Shown piece by piece: positions 24,535 to 32,458 of a DNA stretch of 64,000 bases. The DNA comes from Streptomyces sp. NBC_01235 (lineage in GTDB: Bacteria; Actinomycetota; Actinomycetes; Streptomycetales; Streptomycetaceae). The DNA lies in NCBI RefSeq assembly GCF_035989285.1, contig NZ_CP108513.1, positions 6,014,001 through 6,078,000 on the forward strand. Direction: 5' to 3'. The notes under the pieces are model-generated. The model saw only the letters and a program-made list of their open reading frames with translations, was not told the DNA's origin and ran no database searches. Numbering within the stretch: the first letter of the stretch is position 1; each line of letters begins with the position of its first letter. The translations under genes were made by a program, and so were the position numbers.

Positions 24535-24562
24535 GATGTACCCGATGTACCCGATGTGCCCG
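24535..24562. repeat. 9-bp tandem repeat (CCGATGTAC-like), three copies
   Basis: The array is in the gap before the secreted SRPBCC gene and ends about 30 bp before its start codon. Copies differ at one or two bases. Confidence 0.75.
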
Positions 24563-24590
24563 ATCACCACAACGAAACGAGGGAAACAGC

Positions 24591-25274
24591 ATGTCCGGCA
24601 CCAGGCGCACCGCCACGCTGACGATCACGCTCGCCGCCGTCGCCGCCGTCCTCGTGACCGCCGTCCCGAACGCCCAGGCGGCCCAGGCGGCCCAGGCAGC
24701 CCAGGCAGCCCAGGCCGCCCCCGCCCATCACATCGACACGTCGTCCACGTGCCGAGGGCAGGGCGTGGACGCCTCCGCCCGCATCCGCTACCGGTCCGAC
24801 GTGGTGATCGAGGCGCCGCTGAGCACCGTCTGGAAGCTGCAGACCGACGTCGAACGGTGGCCGGTCTGGCAGCCGCCGGTCACCAGCGCCGAACGCCTCG
24901 ACGCCGGCCGGCTCAGGAAGGGCTCGCAGTTCCGCTGGACCACCCCGGCGCCCGCCACCCCCACCACCCCGGCGACCACCCTCGAGATCACCTCAACCGT
25001 CCGGCAACTCCAGCGCGGGGCCTGCGTCCTGTGGAGCGGACCCGCGATCGGCGAGGGCCTGCGCATCGACGAGGGCGTCCACCTGTGGACCTTCACCGAG
25101 TTGAAGGGGGGCGTGCGCGTCCACACCGAGGAGACCTGGACCGGCGCGCAGGTCGAGGCGGACGTCCCCACCGCGACCGCGGCCCTCGGCGCGGGCCTCG
25201 AGGCCTGGCTCCAGGACCTGAAGGCCGCCGCCGAAGGCGCACACGGCCGGCACAGTCGTCAGCGTCAAGCCTGA
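24591..25274 (+). CDS. Secreted SRPBCC-fold protein
   Basis: A protein of 227 residues. A Sec signal peptide (about 1-30, AVPNAQAA) runs into AAQ repeats encoded by a 9-bp array (GCCCAGGCG-like, about 24675-24720). The mature part has the START/Bet v 1 pattern: VVIEAPLSTVWKLQTDVERW, then PVWQPPV, and VHLWTFTELKGGVRVHTEET. Family members bind hydrophobic ligands in a cavity; secretion of one is unusual. It is tandem with the oxidoreductase 80 bp upstream. Confidence 0.8.
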   Translation: MSGTRRTATLTITLAAVAAVLVTAVPNAQAAQAAQAAQAAQAAPAHHIDTSSTCRGQGVDASARIRYRSDVVIEAPLSTVWKLQTDVERWPVWQPPVTSAERLDAGRLRKGSQFRWTTPAPATPTTPATTLEITSTVRQLQRGACVLWSGPAIGEGLRIDEGVHLWTFTELKGGVRVHTEETWTGAQVEADVPTATAALGAGLEAWLQDLKAAAEGAHGRHSRQRQA

Positions 25275-25400
25275 CGATCGTCGGGGGGCGGGCGGGGTCC
25301 TTCCCCGGGTGTTCCGGTTGGCCGTGTCGGCCGCCGGTGTGGGAGTGCTCGCGCTGCTGTATCCGGGCGAAGAGCCAGGGAGCGGGACGCGTTGGGCCCA

Positions 25401-25414
25401 TGTGACACAGGTCA
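25401..25414. promoter_or_regulatory. Crp-like palindrome upstream of the sigma factor gene
   Basis: GTGACACAGGTCAC fits GTG-N6-GNCAC and is a GTGA-N6-TCAC palindrome, 50 bp before the sigma-factor start. Confidence 0.5.
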
Positions 25415-25463
25415 CGGGAAGGCGGAGTGAGGTGCCGGACAGCTCATGGAGGTGAGCACACAT

Positions 25464-26147
25464 ATGCGTACCCGGGTGCGGGCCGGGGAATCGGGCGCGT
25501 TCGCGGAGTTGTTCGACGCCTACTCCCGCGCCGTCTACAACCATGCCTTCCGGCTGACCGCCGACTGGTCGACGGCCGAGGACGTGATGGCCGCGACCTT
25601 CATGGAGGCGTGGCGGCTGCGCGACAGGGTCGAGCCGGAAGGCGGCTCCCTACGGCCCTGGCTGCTGGGCATCGCCACCAACACCGCGCGCAACCAGTAC
25701 CGGAGCAACCGCCGGTACCGGGCCGCGGCCGGTGCCGCCGCGGCGGCCGAGCTGTCGGTGCCCGACCACGCCGACGAGGTGGCCGACCGGGTCGACGACC
25801 GGCGGCGGCTCGCGAAGGCCCTCACCGCCCTCGCCACACTGCGCCGGCCGGAGCGCGAGGTCGTGGCGCTCTGCCTGGGGGAGGGGCTGGACTACGAGGC
25901 GGCGGCCGAGGCCCTCGGGATTCCGATCGGCACTGTCGCCTCCCGCCTTTCCCGGGCCCGTAAGAAGCTGCGCGCCCTTGCCGAGGACGAACCGGCCCGG
26001 GGCCCGGCTGCCCGTCCGAGCGCCGGCATGACGTCTTCGACGGCGTTCGAGAAAGTCGGCCGGAATCGGGAAGGCGGCCGTCCCGGTCGACAGACAAGAG
26101 GTGATCACGCACACGTGGTCCGGCCCGCGCAGGGAGGAAACCGATGA
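25464..26147 (+). CDS. ECF-type RNA polymerase sigma factor
   Basis: A protein of 227 residues. Region 2 is FAELFDAYSRAVYNHAFRLT then DWSTAEDVMAATFMEAWRLR; region 4 is RRPEREVVALCLGEGLDYEA then EALGIPIGTVASRLSRARKK. ATG 25464 was chosen because GGAGGTGAG sits 7 nt upstream; ATG 25446 lies before that site. It overlaps the next gene by ATGA, so the two products probably act together, with the CU044_5270 membrane protein as a likely anti-sigma or effector. Confidence 0.9.
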   Translation: MRTRVRAGESGAFAELFDAYSRAVYNHAFRLTADWSTAEDVMAATFMEAWRLRDRVEPEGGSLRPWLLGIATNTARNQYRSNRRYRAAAGAAAAAELSVPDHADEVADRVDDRRRLAKALTALATLRRPEREVVALCLGEGLDYEAAAEALGIPIGTVASRLSRARKKLRALAEDEPARGPAARPSAGMTSSTAFEKVGRNREGGRPGRQTRGDHAHVVRPAQGGNR

Positions 26148-27259
26148 ACGCGAACACGTCCCGGCAGAGTCAAGCCGAGTGGGAAGAGGGCGCACAGCTC
26201 TTCGCCCGGACGGCGCGTGACCTGCCGACGGGCCGTCACCAGTTCCACAAGGAGCGCATGATGGCCCAGATCCACGAGATGCAGACGCAGATGCAGACGG
26301 AAGAGCGTGCGGCGGCGAAGCCGACCGCCCCGGCGAAGACGCGGCGGTTGCGGCTGCCGCGCCCGGCGATCGCGCTGCCCGCCATGGCCGTCGCCGTGGC
26401 GGCGGCCGTCGTCGTCGGCGTGGTGAACTCCGGTGCTGACGGGGTCAGGGACGGCGGTGTCGCCACCGGACCGGGCCTGACCACCACCGTCGGCGCAGCG
26501 ACGACCAAGGGTGTGCCGCAGCTGCTCGGCCAGATCTCGCTGGCGGCGGCCGAGGCATCCCGCCCGGCCCTGAAGCCCGGCCAGTACGTCTACATCGAGT
26601 CCAGGACGGCCGACAGTTTCGTGAAGACCGTCGACGACGAGAGCACCCTGGCCAGCCACAAGCTGCACACGCGGCAGGTGTGGGAGTCCGCGGACGGCAC
26701 CAAGGGCTGGCTGATCGACCCGGCCGTCAACGACAGCCCCGAGGGCGAGACCCTGAGCCTCCCCGACGAGCAGGGCAACACCCCGCAGGCCTCCCTGAAC
26801 GGGCCGTCGTACGACTACCTGAGCAAGCTGACCACCGACCCCGACGAACTCCTCGCGAAGATCTACAAGGAGACCAAGGGGATGGGCAACTCCCCCGACC
26901 AGCAGGCGTTCACCACCATCGGCGACCTGCTCGGCGAGAGCTACCCGCCGGCGGCGCTCTACTCGGCGCTGTTCAAGACGGCCGCGAAGATCCCCGGGGT
27001 CGTGGTCGTGAACGACGCCGTGGACGCCGTCGGCCGGCACGGGGTGGCCGTGGCCCGGCTGGACGAGACCAGCGGAGAGCGCGAGGAGTGGATCTTCGAC
27101 GAGAAGACGCATGTCTTCCTGGGGGAGCGCTCGGTCCAGGTGAAGGGGACCAGCGGGGAGGGCGGCCTGATCAAGCCCGGCACCGTCGTCTTCACCAGCG
27201 CCATCGTCAACCGGGCCGTCGTCGACGGCATCAAGCAGACGCCGTCCCAGTCCGGCTGA
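26144..27259 (+). CDS. CU044_5270 family membrane protein, sigma-factor partner
   Basis: A protein of 371 residues. A cytoplasmic N-terminal 65 residues, one membrane segment (IALPAMAVAVAAAVVVGVV, about 72-92), then a large extracytoplasmic domain (VYIESRTADSFVKTVDDEST, YLSKLTTDPDELLAKIYKE) with no catalytic motif seen. This family is regularly encoded right after ECF sigma genes in actinobacteria and is thought to be a surface partner. It starts inside the sigma gene stop (ATGA). Its last 29 bp overlap the convergent hydrolase gene. Confidence 0.85.
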   Translation: MNANTSRQSQAEWEEGAQLFARTARDLPTGRHQFHKERMMAQIHEMQTQMQTEERAAAKPTAPAKTRRLRLPRPAIALPAMAVAVAAAVVVGVVNSGADGVRDGGVATGPGLTTTVGAATTKGVPQLLGQISLAAAEASRPALKPGQYVYIESRTADSFVKTVDDESTLASHKLHTRQVWESADGTKGWLIDPAVNDSPEGETLSLPDEQGNTPQASLNGPSYDYLSKLTTDPDELLAKIYKETKGMGNSPDQQAFTTIGDLLGESYPPAALYSALFKTAAKIPGVVVVNDAVDAVGRHGVAVARLDETSGEREEWIFDEKTHVFLGERSVQVKGTSGEGGLIKPGTVVFTSAIVNRAVVDGIKQTPSQSG

Positions 27260-28076
27260 GGCGGGCCCGCGGGTCGGCGCCCGTCGTGCGGAGATGGGCG
27301 TCGATCAGGGCGAACGTGGCCTCCGGCTGTTCGATGTGCGGGAGGTGCCCGGCTTCGGGGACGACCTGGAGCCGGCCGTCGGCGAACGCGTCGGCGTAGG
27401 CCGCTCCATAGGCCGGCGTGACGATGCGGTCGCTCTCGCCCCACAGCAGGAGCGTGGGGACGGTGACGCGACGCAGGCGGCGCAGCAGCTTCGGGTCGTG
27501 CATGCCGGGGTCGCCCGCGAGGGTTCGCAGGGTGGCCATGTTGGCCCGCATCGCGGCGAGTTGGGCGCGCGGGAGGAGCGCCGGGTCCTGGTAGTACCGG
27601 TCCGAGTCGTGCCAGGCGTACTCGGCGACACCGCGGGCGTCGAGGGCGAAGAAGTCCCGGATCGGCTCGGCGGGGACGTGCACGCCGACGGCGTCGATCA
27701 GGACGAGGCCGGTGATGACGCCCGCCGTGTCGCGCACGGCCATCTCCGCGGCCGTCCAGCCGCCGAGCGAGGAGCCGACTACGAGGACGTCGCGCAGCCC
27801 GCGGGCGTGCAGGTGGTGGAGGTAGGCCAGGGCGAGGTCGTCGACGCCGGTCAGCCAGTCGGGGCGGTGGGTGCCGTTCCAGCCGGGGTGGGTGGGCGTG
27901 AGGGTGTGGGCGGTCCGTGCCAGGTGGGCGGCGAGTCCGGCGACCGTGGCCGGTCCGCCGCCGCCGTGCAGGACGAGGACGGGGCGGCCGGTGCCGGCCG
28001 TGGAGAGGGTGAGGGGCAGGTCCGGGTACAGGTCGATGCTGTGGTCGGCAGGCGTGTGGCCGTTGTCGGTAGGCAT
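27231..28076 (-). CDS. Alpha/beta hydrolase
   Basis: A protein of 281 residues. Oxyanion VLVLHGGGGP, nucleophile elbow VGSSLGGW, Asp in LLWGESDRIV and His in AGHLPHIEQP form the full triad. The cap region (FFALDARGVAEYAWHD) is that of small esterases/C-C hydrolases. The ATG is at 28076. It is divergent from a MarR regulator whose palindrome lies between them. Confidence 0.9.
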   Translation of the reverse strand: MPTDNGHTPADHSIDLYPDLPLTLSTAGTGRPVLVLHGGGGPATVAGLAAHLARTAHTLTPTHPGWNGTHRPDWLTGVDDLALAYLHHLHARGLRDVLVVGSSLGGWTAAEMAVRDTAGVITGLVLIDAVGVHVPAEPIRDFFALDARGVAEYAWHDSDRYYQDPALLPRAQLAAMRANMATLRTLAGDPGMHDPKLLRRLRRVTVPTLLLWGESDRIVTPAYGAAYADAFADGRLQVVPEAGHLPHIEQPEATFALIDAHLRTTGADPRARLSRTGTASA

Positions 28077-28104
28077 GCGCCCACTCTAACTAAAGATGTT
28101 TATA

Positions 28105-28116
28105 TAAGCTAGCTTA
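28105..28116. promoter_or_regulatory. MarR operator candidate TAAGCTAGCTTA
   Basis: A perfect 12-bp palindrome in the AT-rich 61-bp gap between the hydrolase and MarR starts. A single MarR dimer here could cover both promoters. Confidence 0.75.
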
Positions 28117-28137
28117 GTCATGCTCTAGACTGAGCCC

Positions 28138-28563
28138 ATGCCCGATGAACTCCAGCTCCTGGGACGAGCCGTCAAGCAGGCGCAGTACCGACAGCACCGC
28201 GCCCTGGACAGCCGGCTCGCCGCCGTCGGCGCCACGCTCGCCCAGTGGGACGCCCTCCGGGCGATCAGCGAGTCACCCGGGGCCACAGGCCGCGCACTGG
28301 CGGCGGCCACGTTCCAGAGCGAGCAGGCGTTCGGCACACTCGCCGGGCGCATGGTGGCGCTGGGCCTGATCGAGCGCCGCCCCGGCGGCGGGCGACGCAT
28401 CGAGCACCACCTCACCCCGTCCGGCGAACAGGTCCTGGCGGCCGGCCACCGGATCGCGGACGAGGTCCTCGCCACCTGCTTCGCCCCCCTGGACGAGACC
28501 GACCGCGCGACGCTGCTGAACCTGCTGCGACGCGTGACGGCCGACGCGGACCCGGACGCCTGA
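28138..28563 (+). CDS. MarR-family transcriptional regulator
   Basis: A protein of 141 residues. Winged HTH at ALAAATFQSEQAFGTLAGRM then IERRPGGGRRIEHHLTPSG, with helical dimer ends. No Cys residue is placed as in OhrR (no near-N-terminal Cys), so a small ligand is the likely signal. It is divergent from the hydrolase. Confidence 0.9.
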   Translation: MPDELQLLGRAVKQAQYRQHRALDSRLAAVGATLAQWDALRAISESPGATGRALAAATFQSEQAFGTLAGRMVALGLIERRPGGGRRIEHHLTPSGEQVLAAGHRIADEVLATCFAPLDETDRATLLNLLRRVTADADPDA

Positions 28564-28672
28564 CCCGAACGCCCGGTCCGGATGCCTGGCCCGGAGGCCG
28601 AAGCCGCCGCGCGGACAGTAGGGCTCGGCCCTTCGGGGCGGTGGCGATCGAGCCGGCCAGTACGGTAGGGGT

Positions 28673-29065
28673 GTGGAAGCAAGTGAGACGTCGCTCGTGG
28701 ACCGCGTGCGCAACGCCGGCGGTGACGGGACCTGCCCGCAGCGCCTGGTCATGGAGCACGTCACCAGCCGCTGGGGCACCCTGGTCCTGATCGCGCTGCT
28801 GGAGCGCTCGTACCGCTTCGGCGAACTGCGCCGGGAGATCGGCAGGGTCAGCGAGAAGATGCTGACCCAGACCCTGCAGACCCTGGAGCGCGACGGCCTG
28901 GTCCACCGTGACGCCAAGCCCGTGATCCCGCCCCGCGTGGACTACTCCCTCACGGACCTCGGCCGCGAGGCGGCCGACCAGGTCCGGAGTGTCGCGCAGT
29001 GGGCGGAGCGGCGGGTGACGGCGATCCAGCGGGCCCGCGAGGAGTACGACGCCGCGAAGTCGTGA
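28673..29065 (+). CDS. HxlR-family transcriptional regulator
   Basis: A protein of 130 residues. CPQRLVMEHVTSRWGTLVLI, then FGELRREIGRVSEKMLTQTL and VDYSLTDLGREAADQV are the HxlR block. A Cys (CPQR) lies just before the HTH, as in redox- or electrophile-sensing members. The start is GTG 28673 with a weak ribosome binding site. No divergent target gene is obvious; the nearest neighbour is convergent. Confidence 0.9.
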   Translation: MEASETSLVDRVRNAGGDGTCPQRLVMEHVTSRWGTLVLIALLERSYRFGELRREIGRVSEKMLTQTLQTLERDGLVHRDAKPVIPPRVDYSLTDLGREAADQVRSVAQWAERRVTAIQRAREEYDAAKS

Positions 29066-29107
29066 CCGCGACAGGCCGTCCGGTCGGCCAACCGGACGAC
29101 AGACAAC

Positions 29108-29163
29108 GAGGCCCAGGTCGTCGACCTGGGCCTCTGGTGTTTCCCCGGCGGTTTCCCGCCGGG
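29108..29163. terminator. Two hairpin terminators between convergent genes
   Basis: 29108-29134 is a perfect 12-bp stem (GAGGCCCAGGTC) with a 3-nt loop; 29144-29163 is an 8-bp stem (CCCGGCGG) with loop TTTC. They serve the HxlR gene and the opposing SCO5918-type gene. Confidence 0.9.
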
Positions 29164-29165
29164 CC

Positions 29166-29480
29166 TCACGCGTCCTGGGGGTTGGGACTGCCGAGCAGTT
29201 CCGACGCGTTCTGGAGCGGTGTGAGGACGTACTGGGGTGTCGCCTGGGGGTGGTCGTGGCAGGTGAAGCCGAGGCGGGCCATGGCCCGGACGACCTCTCC
29301 GCCGGTGAAGTCGCGGCGGTCCTGCCGGGTGATGATCTCGCCGACCTGCTTCACGGGGTAGCGGCGGCGGCCGATGGTGACGGACTCACCGGTGATCAGC
29401 TCGGGCGTGACGCCCTTCATCGAGTCCAGCACCCCGTTCCTGGTCAAGTCGAACGGGTAACGGGCGATGACACAGCGCAT
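29166..29480 (-). CDS. SCO5918-type conserved protein
   Basis: A protein of 104 residues. MRCVIARYPFDLTRNGVLDS, then VTIGRRRYPVKQVGEIITRQ and GGEVVRAMARLGFTCHDHP match a Streptomyces family I know as SCO5918. RBS GGGAGG lies before the ATG at 29480. The order here (this gene, CBS-like gene, DEAD-box helicase, csp) appears to match the S. coelicolor SCO5918-SCO5921 region, which helps assign copy 2 of the cold-shock module as the ancestral one. Confidence 0.8.
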   Translation of the reverse strand: MRCVIARYPFDLTRNGVLDSMKGVTPELITGESVTIGRRRYPVKQVGEIITRQDRRDFTGGEVVRAMARLGFTCHDHPQATPQYVLTPLQNASELLGSPNPQDA

Positions 29481-29530
29481 GATGCCTCCCAGGGAGGAGA
29501 AGGGAACGGGGACCGGAGGGAAGAGACGGG

Positions 29531-29806
29531 TCAGCGGGAGCGGGGAAGGACGTCCCGGAGACGGGACCGGTCCGTGTAGGCGGAGCTGTCCCGGAAGGCG
29601 GAGAGCCGGGTCCGGGAGACGGCACCCGTGCACTGGTCGTCGCCGTCGCACAGGAGGAGGTACTCGACTCGGGCACTGGCCATCAGGGAGAGGGCCACCT
29701 CGACCGTCATGTCGTCGAAGACCCGGGGCCCGGACGCGGCGCCGGCGTCAATCCTCTTCGCGGGAGCGGGATCCGCGCGGTGTTGCAGCATCCGAACCGG
29801 TGTCAA
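29531..29806 (-). CDS. Small CBS-domain-like protein
   Basis: About 91 residues. MTVEVALSLMASARVEYLLL then CDGDDQCTGAVSRTRLSAF is the half-domain pattern of a CBS module. The TTG start at 29806 has AGGAG upstream; the frame is open to 29899 and the true start is uncertain. It lies between the helicase and the SCO5918-type gene, all in one direction, so probably one operon. CBS half-domains bind adenine nucleotides. Confidence 0.65.
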   Translation of the reverse strand: MTPVRMLQHRADPAPAKRIDAGAASGPRVFDDMTVEVALSLMASARVEYLLLCDGDDQCTGAVSRTRLSAFRDSSAYTDRSRLRDVLPRSR

Positions 29807-29922
29807 GAAATGTCTCCTGCCGAGATGGGTGAGCTTGCTGGTCGAGCTCGTCGCGGTCGTCGGGATCGTCGAGGTCGTCGAGATCACCGCGATCGCCACG
29901 GTGAGCGGGGAGGCCTCAGGCC

Positions 29923-31422
29923 TCAGGCCGCCGGATCGACGGCGGGCCGCTGCCGCGTCGTCGTCCTGCGTCGGCCCGCCTCCGCCGAGGGCCGGCCGCC
30001 CTGCCCGCCCCGGCCGCGACTGCCCCGGGAAGCGGAAGAGGTGCCCGCGCGCCGGGGACGCTTCTCGGCGGCCGGTGCGGTGATGACGACCGGGACGCCG
30101 GACGGGGCCTGGGCGCCCGTGATGCGGCTCAGTTCCGCCTCGCCCGAACGCACCGGGGTGATCCGGGGGGAGATGCCGGCCGTGGCCATCAGCCGGCTCA
30201 TGCCGCGCCGCTGGGCGGGGGTCACCAGGGTGACCACGCTGCCGGACTCGCCGGCGCGGGCGGTACGGCCGCCGCGGTGCAGGTAGTCCTTGTGGTCGCT
30301 GGGCGGGTCGACGTTGACGACGAGGTCGAGGTTGTCGACGTGGATGCCGCGCGCGGCGACGTTGGTCGCCACCAGCACCGTCACATGACCGCTCTTGAAC
30401 TGGGCGAGGGTGCGGGTGCGCTGCGGCTGGGACTTGCCGCCGTGCAGGGCCGCGGCGCGCACGCCGCTGCTGAGCAGGTGCTGGGTCAGCCGGTCCACCG
30501 CGTGCTTGGTGTCCAGGAACATGAGCACCCGGCCGTCGCGCGCCGCGATCTCGGTGGTCGTGCGGTGCTTGTCGGCGTCGTGCACATGGAACACGTGGTG
30601 CTCCATCGTGGTGACCGCGCCGGCCGACGGGTCGACGGAGTGCACCACCGGGTCGCTGAGGTAGCGGCGGACGAGCAGGTCGACGTTGCGGTCGAGGGTG
30701 GCGGAGAACAGCATCCGCTGACCGTCGGTGCGCACCTGGTCGAGAAGTTCGGTGACCTGGGGCATGAAGCCCATGTCGGCCATCTGGTCGGCCTCGTCGA
30801 GGACGGTGATGGCGACATCGGCGAGGCGGCAGTCGCCGCGGTCGATGAGGTCCTTCAGCCGGCCCGGCGTCGCGACGACGATCTCAGCGCCGTTGCGCAG
30901 CGCACTGGCCTGCCGGCCGAGCGACATTCCGCCGACGACGGTCGCCAGGCGCAGCCGCAGGGAGCGGGCGTACGGGGTGAGCGCGTCGGTGACCTGCTGG
31001 GCGAGCTCGCGGGTCGGGACGAGGATGAGGGCGAGCGGCTGGCGGGGCTCGGCACGCCGGCCCTGCGTACGGGCCAGCACGGCGAGGCCGAAGGCGAGGG
31101 TCTTGCCCGAGCCGGTGCGGCCACGGCCGAGCACGTCACGGCCGGCCAGGGAGTTCGGCAGGGTCGCCGCCTGGATGGGGAACGGCACGCTCACACCCTC
31201 GTGGCCGAGCGCGGCCAGCAGCGGTTCCGGCAGGCCGAGGTCGGCGAACGCCTCGACGGCGGGCAGTGCGGGGGTGATCGTCTTCGGCGGCGCGAATTCG
31301 CCCTGGAGTGCGGCCGGGCGGCGTCCGTGGCCGGCGGAGCGGCGCGGAGCGCTGCCTCCGAAACGGCTGCCCGCCGAGCTCGCGAAACGGTCGTATGTGC
31401 GGTTATTTCGTGCACGATTCAT
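29923..31422 (-). CDS. DEAD-box ATP-dependent RNA helicase (cold-shock type), copy 2
   Basis: A protein of 499 residues. Motifs: FPIQAATLP, GRGRTGSGKT, PTRELAQQ, TPGRLKDL, LDEADQ, SATLD, TNVAARGIHVDNLDLV, HRGGRTARAGESG. It is highly similar to the helicase at 11333 through the core, with different N- and C-termini. The C-terminal tail is Arg/Gly/Ser-rich. The start at 31422 has GGAAGG upstream, inside a leader hairpin. It follows csp copy 2 in the same direction. Confidence 0.95.
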   Translation of the reverse strand: MNRARNNRTYDRFASSAGSRFGGSAPRRSAGHGRRPAALQGEFAPPKTITPALPAVEAFADLGLPEPLLAALGHEGVSVPFPIQAATLPNSLAGRDVLGRGRTGSGKTLAFGLAVLARTQGRRAEPRQPLALILVPTRELAQQVTDALTPYARSLRLRLATVVGGMSLGRQASALRNGAEIVVATPGRLKDLIDRGDCRLADVAITVLDEADQMADMGFMPQVTELLDQVRTDGQRMLFSATLDRNVDLLVRRYLSDPVVHSVDPSAGAVTTMEHHVFHVHDADKHRTTTEIAARDGRVLMFLDTKHAVDRLTQHLLSSGVRAAALHGGKSQPQRTRTLAQFKSGHVTVLVATNVAARGIHVDNLDLVVNVDPPSDHKDYLHRGGRTARAGESGSVVTLVTPAQRRGMSRLMATAGISPRITPVRSGEAELSRITGAQAPSGVPVVITAPAAEKRPRRAGTSSASRGSRGRGGQGGRPSAEAGRRRTTTRQRPAVDPAA

Positions 31423-31430
31423 GCAGAACC

Positions 31431-31458
31431 TTCCTTGTAGCGGGCGCGTGACAAGGAA
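31431..31458 (-). promoter_or_regulatory. Leader hairpin sequestering the helicase RBS, copy 2
   Basis: In the mRNA TTCCTTGT pairs with ACAAGGAA (8 bp), with a further GCG/CGC pairing inside the loop. The 3' arm holds part of the AAGGAAGG ribosome binding site. Relative to copy 1, both arms have changed together (CTCGAT/ATCGAG against CTTGT/ACAAG). Confidence 0.7.
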
Positions 31459-31569
31459 TTCCGCAGCTGGAGGAACGGCGCAGAGAATCGCGAGAACGTG
31501 CCGAAAACGGGGTGGAGAGGAGGAAGAGCGAGAGTGGAGCGCGGGGAGGAATCACCCGGAAACGAAGCG

Positions 31570-31605
31570 AGCTGGGGCCCGCACCCCAAGGTGCGGGCCC
31601 CAGCT
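31570..31605 (-). terminator. Terminator of csp copy 2
   Basis: A perfect 16-bp stem (AGCTGGGGCCCGCACC and its complement) with loop CCAA, 26 bp after the csp stop. It is in the same position as the terminator of copy 1 but differs in sequence. Confidence 0.9.
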
Positions 31606-31630
31606 GCGAAGTATGCGTCAGCGCCGATGA

Positions 31631-31834
31631 TCAGGCGGGAACGATGTTCTCGGCCGTCGGGCCCTTCTGGCCCTGAGCGATGTCGAACGACACCTTCTGG
31701 CCTTCCTGGAGCTCGCGGAAGCCCTGGGCGGCGATGTTCGAGTAGTGGGCGAAGACGTCGGGGCCGCCGCCGTCCTGCTCGATGAAGCCGAAGCCCTTTT
31801 CCGCGTTGAACCACTTCACGGTGCCGGTTGCCAT
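31631..31834 (-). CDS. Cold-shock domain protein, copy 2
   Basis: A protein of 67 residues with RNP1 KGFGFIEQ and RNP2 VFAHYSNI. It differs from copy 1 at a few positions only (for example [18 protein letters not shown] against [18 protein letters not shown]). RBS AAGGAGA lies before the ATG at 31834. Its leader hairpin is conserved. It is in the same order relative to helicase 2 as copy 1 is to helicase 1. Confidence 0.95.
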   Translation of the reverse strand: MATGTVKWFNAEKGFGFIEQDGGGPDVFAHYSNIAAQGFRELQEGQKVSFDIAQGQKGPTAENIVPA

Positions 31835-31860
31835 CTTGAATCTCCTTCGGGACGGTGCTC

Positions 31861-31884
31861 GGAGTTCCGCACTGTGCGGACTCC
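31861..31884 (-). promoter_or_regulatory. csp copy 2 leader hairpin
   Basis: GGAGTCCGCA and TGCGGAACTCC pair with one bulged base and a 3-nt loop, at the same distance before the start codon as the hairpin of copy 1. The outer pairs differ (GAGT/ACTC here, GGGT/ACC there) but remain complementary. Confidence 0.6.
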
Positions 31885-32458
31885 GGTCGCCGTGATGATC
31901 AACCCGTCGGAAAACCTCTAGGCAACCACAACTGCAACTGAGTCGACAGTAGCACGCCGTGATCGGGCGGGGCGGGAAAAATAATTCTGCGTGATCTCCC
32001 GTTTCGGGAATATTCATCGATCGCCGCGCCGATTTCACGCTTCTTGCCAGTTCGCGAGAACCGATCACACGGCGTCTGTCGCCAGTGTCACTTCGGGGCG
32101 TCCGGCCGAGGGGGCGCCGGTGGCCGGGCGGTGATCACCTCCGGCCGGACGGCGCCGCGGGCGCGCGTCGGTGGCGGGCAGGGCGAAGTCGACGCCCTTG
32201 CGGCATGGCGTGGCCGCCGGCTCCCGGCAGCCCAACGGCGGTGTACGCAAGGGGGGTTGTGCGACGTCAGCGCCCGCCGTCCGAGGGCCGTGGCCCGGCG
32301 TGGGCTTCGTCGCCGTCCTCGTCCGTGCCGCCCCCACGGCCGTCGTCCGGTGCGGTCCACGGAATCGGGATCGACGGAATAGCGTTGAAAACGGGTAGAT
32401 GTGAACATATCCGCACCTCGATGCGGCGGAGAGCTCGACGAGAGCGAGATGAGCGGTC
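31885..32458. other. Non-coding gap: csp upstream region and SpoIIE gene promoter
   Basis: The left part is the AT-richer upstream region of csp copy 2. I see no credible gene. Close to the right end, GGGTAG (about 32393-32398) preceded by GTT-rich sequence loosely resembles the GTTT-N14-GGGTAT form of sigma-B-type promoters, which would fit a SpoIIE phosphatase gene, but the match is weak. Confidence 0.4.
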
